A stretch of DNA of 64,000 nt. Origin: JALYTZ01 sp036559125 (GTDB lineage: Bacteria > Vulcanimicrobiota > Vulcanimicrobiia > Vulcanimicrobiales > Vulcanimicrobiaceae). This document shows, in pieces, positions 34,155 through 41,705 of the stretch. Within the stretch, counting starts at the first letter, position 1; the number at the start of each line of letters is the position of its first letter. The notes under the pieces were generated by a model. The model ran no database searches. It was given only the letters and a program-made list of their open reading frames with translations, and was not told where the DNA came from. The stretch spans positions 82,844 through 146,843 of the forward strand of contig DATBTT010000053.1 of assembly GCA_036559125.1 (NCBI GenBank), given 5' to 3'. A program made the position numbers and the translations under genes.

Positions 34155-35136
34155 CGCGCGCCACGATGTCGCGCGCGAATTTGAGCGCTTCGTTCTTCGT
34201 GTTTTCGTAAATCGTACCGGCTTGTACCGAACTCATGTGCTGGCCGTGTTCGAGAAAGAACGTCACGCCCTCGCCCACGACAATCGTTCCGGCATAGGCG
34301 ATGGCGCCTTTAATGCCGATGCCGGCCACCGGTATGAAGCCGGAGAGTTCGCGAGCGAGCATGCGCCACCCGAAGCCGCCGCCGACGACCGGTAAGAGTT
34401 GCCACATGCGTTGCACGTCGGGGTCGCGCCCGTAGGTCGCTTCGATGTGCAGAAGGAGCATCATTTGGATGCCGGTTATCGCGACCATGTCGCCGGCGGA
34501 CGCAAACGCACCGAGGACGAAGCCGGCAACGGGGATGTGATCGACGACCGCGCTCGCGAGCGCGACTTTCAACGCGTTGTTCGCGGCATCGCGCGTGAGT
34601 TTCGCCGCGACCGTCTCGCGCAGTACCGGTAAGCGCCGTCCCACGGCGATCTCGACGCGTTTACAGCAGTCGATCATGTGCGGAAAGACCCGCCCGCGTA
34701 AGGCGTCGCACGAGATTGCCGGCACGATGTATTCGGCATACGACCCCGGTTCCGGCGGCGCGGGCGGTCCGCTCGGCTGGGCGGCCTCGTCTACGGTGAT
34801 CGCAAGGATCGGCAAGCGCATCGCGCGCAACTCGGAAAGATTCGCGGCGGCTACGTCTCCGCGGCGGCCCAAAAAGAGCACGAGCGTCCCCGAGCGCGCG
34901 TCCGTCGCGAGCGTTCGATTCGGAGACAGCGTTTCTAAACAGGCCGCCGCGTCGAATGGGACGGTTTCGTCCTGGCCGTCGAGCAGCAACGCGCGCATGG
35001 CTGCAACCTGTGCGGGATCTCCGCACAAATAGAAACGAAATGGCTTGCGTACGTTCGCGCTAACGGCCTTGACGTCGATGCCTTTGCGAACCAATCGCAG
35101 AATGTCGCCCGCTGCGGCTGCCATAGATATATTCAC
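34141..35136 (-). CDS. DUF697-like membrane-associated protein
   Basis: 331 residues from GTG (complement of 35134-35136); ATG at 35124 is an alternative. The N-terminal half looks like a Rossmann/GTPase-like alpha-beta fold without a P-loop (FRFYLCGDPAQVAAMRALLL, SGTLVLFLGRRGDVAAANL, LPILAITVDEA). The C-terminal half carries hydrophobic helices of DUF697 type (VVDHIPVAGFVLGAFASAGD, ITGIQMMLLLHIEATYG, GWRMLARELSGFIPVAGIGI, AIAYAGTIVVGEGVTFFLEHG). DUF697 usually follows a GTPase domain; here that domain seems to be degenerate. Lies 25 bases behind the M48 protease. Confidence 0.6.
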   Translation of the reverse strand: MNISMAAAAGDILRLVRKGIDVKAVSANVRKPFRFYLCGDPAQVAAMRALLLDGQDETVPFDAAACLETLSPNRTLATDARSGTLVLFLGRRGDVAAANLSELRAMRLPILAITVDEAAQPSGPPAPPEPGSYAEYIVPAISCDALRGRVFPHMIDCCKRVEIAVGRRLPVLRETVAAKLTRDAANNALKVALASAVVDHIPVAGFVLGAFASAGDMVAITGIQMMLLLHIEATYGRDPDVQRMWQLLPVVGGGFGWRMLARELSGFIPVAGIGIKGAIAYAGTIVVGEGVTFFLEHGQHMSSVQAGTIYENTKNEALKFARDIVARVTKR

Positions 35137-35161
35137 CTTCTCCCGTTACGAAGTGGTAGCG

Positions 35162-37207
35162 TCATGCGTCGCCGTGACCGGTGCCGGGCGTGCCGGCGCG
35201 CGATTCGGCCGACGGATCGTCGGCGTAGTCGAGGTAGATCAAACCCAGAAAGATCTCCAGCGCGATCGAGTGCATGCCGCGCGCGTTGGCCACGTCCACG
35301 ATCGAACGATGCGTCGACTGCGCTTCTTTGATGATGGCCTCCGGCGTCGTGCGCGTATCGGCTGCGGTTATCGTCGCGGCGGCGACTTCGCCGGGCGTGA
35401 GATTGAGGTGCAGCATCGTCGCGTAATCCACTCCACCCTCTTCAAAGCGGACGCTCAACGCTTTTTGCAACGTCGCGTAACGCGCCGACGACGTGCCGAC
35501 GCCGAGCAGCGTGATGCGGGCCGCAAGCTGGTTCGATTTTGCCATGTTGAAGAGCTGATAGGATTGCGATGCGGAAACCGCCGCCTGCTGCAGCGACGCG
35601 TTGGCCTTTTGCATCAGCGGAACCAAATCGTTGTAGTCCTGCTGGCTGATATCGCCGAAATAGTTCAGTTGCACTTGCTGCAGGCGTTTGAGGAACATGT
35701 CCAGATCGCCCAGACCGGTGTCGGTTTGCATCGCGGCGCCGCGGCCCGCGTCGACCGCCCGCACCATATCGCCGTCGGCCTGTGAGAGTTCCTCGAGCAT
35801 GCGCGGGTAGGATGGGAAAACCGCGACGGAGTTCGAGGGGACGGGCGAATCCTTGAACGGCGCGTTCATCTCGGTGAGAATATCCGCATTGTCTTGCAGC
35901 AGACCGCTGAGATGGTTAGTCTTGGCGTCGGTCGTGCCGACGTTGTTGATCGTACTGCCGGCATCGCCCAGCGCGCTATTGATCGAACGCGCCATCGTCG
36001 TCAGATTTTTCACGACAGCATCCAGTCGCGAACCGCGTTTGATGTCTATGCGGCTGAAATCCGGTATCTCGTATGAGATGCTGTCGAGCCGCGTCTGCAA
36101 CGACTTGAGTTGATCGCGCCCCTGATCGTGACGCGCGCCGATCTCCGAGACCGCCTGAGATTGCGTCTGCCGGGCCGTGGCGAGCTTGGCTTTGAGTGCG
36201 GCCAAATTCGGCTGCGTCAGATCGACGCGTTTGACTTCCATCTCGCGGAGCGTGGCGATGCGCGCCCTGGCGATCGCTTGCACGTCGGGAGCGCCTTTCT
36301 GCGCGACTTCACCCAACGTCTGTTCGCTCTTGTTAGTTTGGCCGAGAGCCAACTGCGTTTGTCCAAGCGCCAGCATGGCCTGTTGATCGTTCGGATTCGC
36401 TTTGACAATATCTTGAAAATCGAGCATCGCTACGTTGTAGCGCGCTTCGTCGAGATCGTGGAGCGCCCGTACCAGCTTCTGTTGCGGCGTCACGACTTTG
36501 GGGTCCAGTTCGGGATAGCCCAGCATGTGCGATACGCGGGCCGAGGCGCCGGGGTGATCTTGTAAGTATTTGGTGACCAGATCCGAATGCGCGTTTTCGA
36601 GCGCGCCTAAGTGTTGGAGCATGGAGAGATCCGCTTGCGGATCGTACCCGGACCGTGACATCAGCAACAGGCCGTATTGATCGGCCTGCAGTTCGTCCGC
36701 GCGCGACATTTTCGCCATGATGCCGGCTTGCGCGAGATTACCGAATCGGTAGATGATCGGCGAAAAAAGCGATGCGATTCCAAAAAGCAGATTGAGGATT
36801 TGCGACTTCGCCTGCATCGTCACGACGTGCCGGCGCTCGATGTGACCGGTTTCGTGTCCGAGCACGCCCGCAAGCTCGTCGTCGGATTGCACGAAGTCGA
36901 GCAGTCCCGTCTGCACGTAGACGTACCCGCCAAGCGTCGAAAACGCGTTGATGGTCGAGTCGTGGAGAATCTTGATGTTGTACGGAACGTCCTTGCGCGC
37001 CGTCTGCTTCCACAACTTGTCGGTGATCCCGTTGACCCATTCGTTGAGCAGTGGGTCGGTTTCGACCACGCTCTGCGCGGTTATCCCTTCGTCGGCTTGC
37101 TTTCCGAGTTGGATCTCGGTTTGCGTCGACATGGCGATGCCCGGCACGGGAAAAGCGGTGCTCAGGAGAGCAACGATCAACGCGATGGGAACGATACGGC
37201 GGAACAT
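35162..37207 (-). CDS. M48-family metalloprotease with TPR region (BepA-like)
   Basis: 681 residues from ATG at 37207, chosen because it begins a signal peptide (FRRIVPIALIVALLSTAFPV); a longer form would precede it with polar residues. Zinc site GHETGHIERRH (His118, Glu119, His122) and third ligand in SRADELQADQYG. After the catalytic domain come TPR-like repeats (ALHDLDEARYNVAMLDFQDIVKANPNDQQAMLALGQ by pattern) and then about 380 residues of helical, Gln/Asp-rich sequence not found in E. coli BepA. Periplasmic quality control of outer-membrane proteins such as LptD and BamA is the likely job. Confidence 0.88.
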   Translation of the reverse strand: MFRRIVPIALIVALLSTAFPVPGIAMSTQTEIQLGKQADEGITAQSVVETDPLLNEWVNGITDKLWKQTARKDVPYNIKILHDSTINAFSTLGGYVYVQTGLLDFVQSDDELAGVLGHETGHIERRHVVTMQAKSQILNLLFGIASLFSPIIYRFGNLAQAGIMAKMSRADELQADQYGLLLMSRSGYDPQADLSMLQHLGALENAHSDLVTKYLQDHPGASARVSHMLGYPELDPKVVTPQQKLVRALHDLDEARYNVAMLDFQDIVKANPNDQQAMLALGQTQLALGQTNKSEQTLGEVAQKGAPDVQAIARARIATLREMEVKRVDLTQPNLAALKAKLATARQTQSQAVSEIGARHDQGRDQLKSLQTRLDSISYEIPDFSRIDIKRGSRLDAVVKNLTTMARSINSALGDAGSTINNVGTTDAKTNHLSGLLQDNADILTEMNAPFKDSPVPSNSVAVFPSYPRMLEELSQADGDMVRAVDAGRGAAMQTDTGLGDLDMFLKRLQQVQLNYFGDISQQDYNDLVPLMQKANASLQQAAVSASQSYQLFNMAKSNQLAARITLLGVGTSSARYATLQKALSVRFEEGGVDYATMLHLNLTPGEVAAATITAADTRTTPEAIIKEAQSTHRSIVDVANARGMHSIALEIFLGLIYLDYADDPSAESRAGTPGTGHGDA

Positions 37208-37393
37208 AGGGTCGTCATCCTTTACCCGCGGACGGGGGAGAATGTTGCGAATGGGGCACTCCACTAACGCCCGAGCCGGTTCCTGCGTTACCGGCGGGAC
37301 CGTGTGTATGGCATGTGGATAATCGTAAGGAACTTGTGAGGTGCGTGTGGATGGCGCAGGGCAGTTGCGTCGCCGGTATGAACCGCTGATGCG
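37208..37393. other. Divergent intergenic region between M48 protease and minC
   Basis: 186 bases with no convincing ORF. It must contain the promoters for both divergent transcription units (protease-DUF697 leftwards, minC-minD-minD-minE-rodA rightwards). I cannot identify -35/-10 pairs with confidence and see no clear dyad. Confidence 0.4.
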
Positions 37394-38263
37394 ATGACGT
37401 TGTTGCGCGGGAAAGGGCTCGGTCTCGAAGTAGTCCTAGCCGAGCGCGATCTGGACGAGGCGCTCGGGGAGTTGGAAGGCCGCTTAACCGAGCGGCCCGA
37501 TTTCTATCGCGGCAGCTCGGCTACCGCAGCGTTCGGAAGCGCGGTTCCCGAACCCGAGCAGTTGGCGCGGTTGCGCGGCGTGCTCGATGCCGGTGGTATC
37601 GGCCTGACCTCCATCTGCGGCGGCCCCGCCTTGGAGTCTATCGCCTTGGCACACGGTCTGGCTTACGTTCCCGTCGTTGACGGGGGTGAGGAGCTAGCGC
37701 GCCGCCGCGCCCTGCGGCCCAAGCGGGAAATGCACCTCTCGGATGCGGCGCGCTCGTTAGCAGCCGACTTTGCCGGAGCCCGCGCCGACATTGCGGATCG
37801 ACGCAAACGCGGCGAAACGAGCGTGCGCCGGGTCGTGCTTCCGCAGAAGAACTTGCAGCAAGCCGCGCTGACCGCCGTGGTACCCGCGCAAGTGACGTTG
37901 TACCACCGCGGCACGCTTCGCGGCGGCCAGTCGTTGCACAACGTCGGCAACATCGTCGTGCTCGGCGACGTCAATCCCGGGGCCGAGCTAGTGGCGAGCG
38001 GCGATATCCTCGTTTTCGGCGCGCTGCGCGGTGTCGCTCACGCCGGTGCGCAGGGCGATGCAACCGCGAAGGTGTACGCACTCGAACTTGCTGCGACGCA
38101 GTTGCGCATCGCCACGTTCATCGCTGCCGAAGCCGGCAGGCGCAGAACGTCTGCGGTCCGTCCGGAAGCGGCGTACGTCCGCGACGAGCGGATCGCGGTG
38201 GCACCATACGACAAAATCGACGAAATTCTGGGGGCTCCGGCTTCCCGGGGGGATGGCAATTGA
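37394..38263 (+). CDS. minC: Septum site-determining protein MinC
   Basis: 289 residues. The C-terminal beta-helix is diagnostic: YHRGTLRGGQSLHNVGNIVVLGDVNPGAELVASGDILVFGALRGVAHAGAQGD (read as consecutive short strands), which dimerises and binds MinD. The N-terminal domain (1-110) matches MinC_N only loosely, and a charged linker (about 115-155, RPKREMHLSD...DRRKRGETSVRR) joins the two. Inhibits FtsZ polymerisation away from mid-cell. First gene of the min operon. Confidence 0.92.
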   Translation: MTLLRGKGLGLEVVLAERDLDEALGELEGRLTERPDFYRGSSATAAFGSAVPEPEQLARLRGVLDAGGIGLTSICGGPALESIALAHGLAYVPVVDGGEELARRRALRPKREMHLSDAARSLAADFAGARADIADRRKRGETSVRRVVLPQKNLQQAALTAVVPAQVTLYHRGTLRGGQSLHNVGNIVVLGDVNPGAELVASGDILVFGALRGVAHAGAQGDATAKVYALELAATQLRIATFIAAEAGRRRTSAVRPEAAYVRDERIAVAPYDKIDEILGAPASRGDGN

Positions 38264-39051
38264 GCGCACGTAAGATCGTTCTGACTTCGGGCAAAGGTGG
38301 CGTCGGTAAGACGACGACCACGGTAAATCTAGGCGCGGCCCTGGCCAAGCGCGGCCACGACGTCATTCTGGTGGACGCCGACATCGGATTGCGCAACCTC
38401 GACCTGGTGCTCGGGTTGGAAAAGCGAATCGTCTTCGATGTAGTGGATGTCGTCGAAGGCCGCTGTCAGCTGCGACAGGCGCTGATCAAAGACAAGCGCT
38501 TCGATTCGCTTTCCATCTTGCCGGCCGCGCAAACGCGCGACAAGGACGCCGTGACGCAGGCGCAGATGGCGAAAGTCGTCGAGGATCTCGCCGAGATGGC
38601 CGACTACGTATTGATCGATTGCCCGGCCGGTATCGAAGGCGGTTTTCGCAACGCCGTGGCCGGAGCGAGCGAAGCCATCGTCGTTACGACTCCCGAAGTC
38701 AGCGCGATTCGAGATGCCGATCGCGTGATCGGCAAGTTGCAAGAGCGCTCCATGCCCGTTCGTCTGATCGTCAACCGAATTCGTCCGGAGATGGTTCGCA
38801 GCGGCGACATGCTGTCGGTCGAAGACGTGTGCGAGATTCTCTCGGCGGAGCTGCTTGGTATCGTGCCCGACGACGAAGAAGTCATCGATACGACCAATCG
38901 CGGCGAACCGATCGTGCTCAACGATCAGCATCGCCTCAAGAGCATCTACGAAAAAATCGCGCGCCGTCTCGACGGCGAGATCGTTCCGTTTAGCACGTTG
39001 GACAATCAAGGGTTCTTGGGTCGCCTCTTCGGCGCGCTGAAAGCAGGATAG
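38260..39051 (+). CDS. minD: Septum site-determining ATPase MinD (first copy)
   Basis: 263 residues from TTG 38260 in a TTGA overlap with minC. Deviant Walker A SGKGGVGKTTTTVNLG, switch I/II DADIGLRNLDLVLGLE and DYVLIDCPAGIEGGFRNAV, PEVSAIRDADRVIGKL. C-terminal amphipathic membrane helix GFLGRLFGALKAG. Fully canonical MinD; oscillates or localises with MinE and recruits MinC. Confidence 0.96.
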   Translation: MSARKIVLTSGKGGVGKTTTTVNLGAALAKRGHDVILVDADIGLRNLDLVLGLEKRIVFDVVDVVEGRCQLRQALIKDKRFDSLSILPAAQTRDKDAVTQAQMAKVVEDLAEMADYVLIDCPAGIEGGFRNAVAGASEAIVVTTPEVSAIRDADRVIGKLQERSMPVRLIVNRIRPEMVRSGDMLSVEDVCEILSAELLGIVPDDEEVIDTTNRGEPIVLNDQHRLKSIYEKIARRLDGEIVPFSTLDNQGFLGRLFGALKAG

Positions 39052-39052
39052 G

Positions 39053-39928
39053 ATGCACGTTCTTCGACAAGACGACGCCGGTGGCAACGGCTCGCAACCG
39101 CACGAACAGGCGCCCGTGGCGACGCCGGCCAAACTCGGGCGCGCCATCGTCATCACCTCCGGCAAGGGTGGCGTCGGCAAGACGACCACGACGGCCAATC
39201 TCGGCACCGCGCTCGCGCGCCGGGGTGCGACCGTAGCGCTCGTGGACGCCGACGTTGGGCTGCGCAATCTCGACATTTTGCTCGGGCTCGAGAGCCGTGT
39301 GAAGTATCACGTGCTCGACGTACTCGAGGAAACGGTCGAGCTGGAAGAAGCCCTCATTACCGATAAGAATTCGCCGACGCTACGGCTGCTCGCCGCGGCG
39401 CAGACGCGCGAAAAAGACGAAGTCGATACCGAGAAAATGCGGGCGCTCGTACAGCGTTTGCGGGAGACGTTCGATTACGTGCTGATCGATTGCCCCGCAG
39501 GTATTGAGACCGGTTTTAGAAATGCCGTCGTCGGCGCGGACGAGGCGATCGTCGTTTGCACTCCCGAAGTTTCGGCCGTGCGCGACGTCGACCGGGTAGT
39601 CGGATTGCTCGGCAACAGATTTCGCCCGCAGCTGGTCATCAATCGCGTGCGTCCGCAGCTGGTGAAGAAAGGCAAAATGCTCTCGGTCGAAGACGTCAAC
39701 GGCATACTACGCCTACCGTTGCTCGGGGTGATCGCCGACGAGCCCGAAGTGATCGTTTCGACCAATAAGGGCGAGCCCATCGCCCTGCGCACCGATACGA
39801 AAACCGCCGCAGCCTATCACGCCATCGCCGCGCGAATCGCGGGAGAAGACGTGCCGGCGCCGACGGTCGAGATCAAGGAGTCGTTCATGGGCAAACTCGG
39901 CTCGCTCTTCGGAGGGCGTCGCTCGTGA
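39053..39928 (+). CDS. Second MinD paralogue
   Basis: 291 residues, ATG one base after the first minD stop. It has a 30-residue polar N-terminal extension (MHVLRQDDAGGNGSQPHEQA and on) before a complete MinD core: TSGKGGVGKTTTTANLGTAL, DADVGLRNLDILLGLESRV, VLIDCPAGIETGFRNAVVGA, TPEVSAVRDVDRVVGLL. The C-terminal amphipathic helix is present (SFMGKLGSLFGGRRS). No catalytic residue is lost, so it should be an active ATPase. It sits directly before minE with a GTGA overlap. I would expect hetero- or parallel Min function. Confidence 0.9.
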   Translation: MHVLRQDDAGGNGSQPHEQAPVATPAKLGRAIVITSGKGGVGKTTTTANLGTALARRGATVALVDADVGLRNLDILLGLESRVKYHVLDVLEETVELEEALITDKNSPTLRLLAAAQTREKDEVDTEKMRALVQRLRETFDYVLIDCPAGIETGFRNAVVGADEAIVVCTPEVSAVRDVDRVVGLLGNRFRPQLVINRVRPQLVKKGKMLSVEDVNGILRLPLLGVIADEPEVIVSTNKGEPIALRTDTKTAAAYHAIAARIAGEDVPAPTVEIKESFMGKLGSLFGGRRS

Positions 39929-40353
39929 TCGAATTCTTCAATAAACTCTTCGGACGCGAGGCGTCGAGCTCGACCGCTAAAGAGCGGCTGCGCCTGGTGC
40001 TGATGTCCGACCACCTTTCGCTGGCCCCCGACATGGTCGAGGCAATGAAGCGCGATTTGGTCGACGTTATCTCGAAGTACGTGCAGGTCGATCGAACCAA
40101 GATCGAGGTCAGCTTCGAGCAACAAGATAAGGCGCTTGCGATGCTTGCAAACATTCCCATCGTCGGCGTGAACCGCGACGCGGGCGGCCCCCGCGGCGGC
40201 TCCGGCAACGGGGCGCCGGCCGCGTCCTCGGCTCCTACGGCCAACCCGTCTGCGCAAGCCTCCGCACCGGAGAATCCCGCACCCCCGCAGCCGGCGGTTC
40301 CGACGCCCCGAAGACGCCGGCGCAAGAAAGCCAACCCGGCAGCCGCGACGTAA
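39925..40353 (+). CDS. minE: MinE cell division topological specificity factor with C-terminal basic tail
   Basis: 142 residues from GTG 39925, compared with about 88 for E. coli MinE. N-terminal membrane-targeting sequence IEFFNKLFGRE, contact helix TAKERLRLVLMSDHLSLAPDMVEAMKRDL, then the beta-rich domain (VISKYVQVDRTKIEVSFEQQD, MLANIPIVGVNRD). Residues about 88-142 form an extra low-complexity Gly/Ala/Pro tail ending in RRRRRKKANPAAAT. The tail could bind membrane lipids or nucleic acid; unknown. Confidence 0.92.
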   Translation: MIEFFNKLFGREASSSTAKERLRLVLMSDHLSLAPDMVEAMKRDLVDVISKYVQVDRTKIEVSFEQQDKALAMLANIPIVGVNRDAGGPRGGSGNGAPAASSAPTANPSAQASAPENPAPPQPAVPTPRRRRRKKANPAAAT

Positions 40354-40362
40354 CTCGAAAAC

Positions 40363-41496
40363 GTGGCCAGCATCACCCTCGGGTCCCAAGCGCGGCGGTC
40401 CTTGCGCAAGTTCAATTGGGCGCTGGCGATCCCGTGCGTGCTGGTAACGCTGCTCGGCGTCATTGCGATACAGTCCGCGGACTTGCACAGCGCGGGCGCG
40501 GCGGGCGAATACAAAAAGCAAATCCTGTACGGGCTGCTCGGCATCGCCGTCATGGTGCTGTTTTCGCGCATCGATTACCGCAACTGGCAGCGGTGGGCGC
40601 CCTGGCTCTACGGCATCAATCTGCTGGCGCTAGCTTTTATTCTCATCCACGGCCACAGTGCGTTGGGAGCGCAGCGCTGGATTTCGCTCGGGCCGCTCGG
40701 CACGTTCCAACCCTCCGAATTTGCGAAGCTCGTTCTGGCTATCTCGATCGCGTGGATATTGTGTAAAGGCGAGTACGGCCACCTGAAGGACACGTGGCGG
40801 CCGTTGCTCATGATCGCGGTGCCGGCGCTGCTGATCCTCAAGCAGCCGGATCTGGGCACCACGCTGGTCTTACTTGCGATTCTTTCGGCGCAACTATTTT
40901 TTGGATTGCAAAGCCTCCAAGATTTCTTCATCTACATCGCGTCGATTTTTGCCGTGGCGCTGGTCACGGTCGGTACCAAGTTCGTTCTCAAACCGTTTCA
41001 AAAGGCGCGATTGCTCGTCTTCCTCAACCCGAAAGCCGACCCGCAGGGCGCCGGCTACAATCTTAATCAGTCGAAGATTGCCGTCGGCAACGGTGAATGG
41101 TTCGGCCGCGGCCTGCACCACGGGACGCAAACCCAGCTCAATTTCGTCCCCGAACATTCGCGCGACTTCATCTTTACGGTCGTGGGCGAAGAGCTTGGGT
41201 TCGTCGGCGCCGTCGTGCTGGTCGCTCTCTACGGGCTGGTGCTTTACGGCGGAGTCCGAGCGATGCTGGCTGCCCGCGATCGCTTCGGCTTTTTGCTCGC
41301 CACCGGCTTGGTGGCGATGTTGGCTTTTCACGTCGTCGTCAATATCGGAATGACCATAGGGATCATGCCGATTACCGGCATCCCGCTGCCGTTCATGTCC
41401 TACGGCGGATCGGCCATCGTGACCGACTACGCCGCCGTCGGCATGCTGCTAAACATCTACGCGCAGCGCGACCGCGACATGCTCGGCAACGCCTAA
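40363..41496 (+). CDS. rodA: SEDS-family peptidoglycan glycosyltransferase (RodA/FtsW type)
   Basis: 377 residues from GTG 40363, ten hydrophobic segments. SEDS marks: GALGAQRWISLG region (HSALGAQRWISLGPLGTFQPSEFAKL by pattern), LILKQPDLGTTLVLL, NLNQSKIAVGNGEWFGRGL, FVPEHSRDFIFTVVGEELGFVGA and the C-terminal GIPLPFMSYGGSAIVTDYAAVGMLLNI. The W-F-G-R-G-L...Q..L.FVPE..tDFIF pattern favours RodA. Elongasome glycan polymerase; being in the min operon links wall synthesis to division-site placement. Confidence 0.92.
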   Translation: MASITLGSQARRSLRKFNWALAIPCVLVTLLGVIAIQSADLHSAGAAGEYKKQILYGLLGIAVMVLFSRIDYRNWQRWAPWLYGINLLALAFILIHGHSALGAQRWISLGPLGTFQPSEFAKLVLAISIAWILCKGEYGHLKDTWRPLLMIAVPALLILKQPDLGTTLVLLAILSAQLFFGLQSLQDFFIYIASIFAVALVTVGTKFVLKPFQKARLLVFLNPKADPQGAGYNLNQSKIAVGNGEWFGRGLHHGTQTQLNFVPEHSRDFIFTVVGEELGFVGAVVLVALYGLVLYGGVRAMLAARDRFGFLLATGLVAMLAFHVVVNIGMTIGIMPITGIPLPFMSYGGSAIVTDYAAVGMLLNIYAQRDRDMLGNA

Positions 41497-41499
41497 CCC

Positions 41500-41577
41500 C
41501 CCGCTAGAGCATCCCCAACCCTCCCGCTAGAGCATCCCCAACCCTCCCGCCAGAGCATCCCCAACCCTCCCGCTCGC
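41500..41577. repeat. Three tandem 23-bp repeats plus partial fourth
   Basis: Unit 1 at 41500-41522, unit 2 at 41523-41545, unit 3 at 41546-41568 (one T-to-C change), and a partial fourth starting at 41569. Each unit begins CCCGCTAGAGC and continues ATCCCCAACCCT. Directly behind rodA. There are no spacers, so it is not a CRISPR array. The period equals that of the repeat block at 56861. Confidence 0.85.
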
Positions 41578-41608
41578 CTCGATTACTCCTTACAGAGGAA
41601 GCCGCTCT

Positions 41609-41632
41609 GTCACCCTGAGCTTGTCGAAGGGT
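41609..41632. repeat. REP-like element half-site
   Basis: The sequence GTCACCCTGAGCTTGTCGAA with GGG is the same element found at 56890-56934. Here it occurs once, without the inverted partner arm, in the intergenic region between rodA and the GGDEF-EAL gene. Similar motifs are common extragenic palindromes in other GC-rich bacteria. Confidence 0.7.
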
Positions 41633-41705
41633 GGGCCCTTGGTTCGATTTTTGGCTGGTCGGGTTGTGAAACCGAGTTGGTTTACCGATATTCTCAGATA
41701 CCGGC

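Noticed and set aside
41500..41577. Short tandem repeats as a CRISPR array
   Set aside because: Units are contiguous with no spacers and no cas genes are near.
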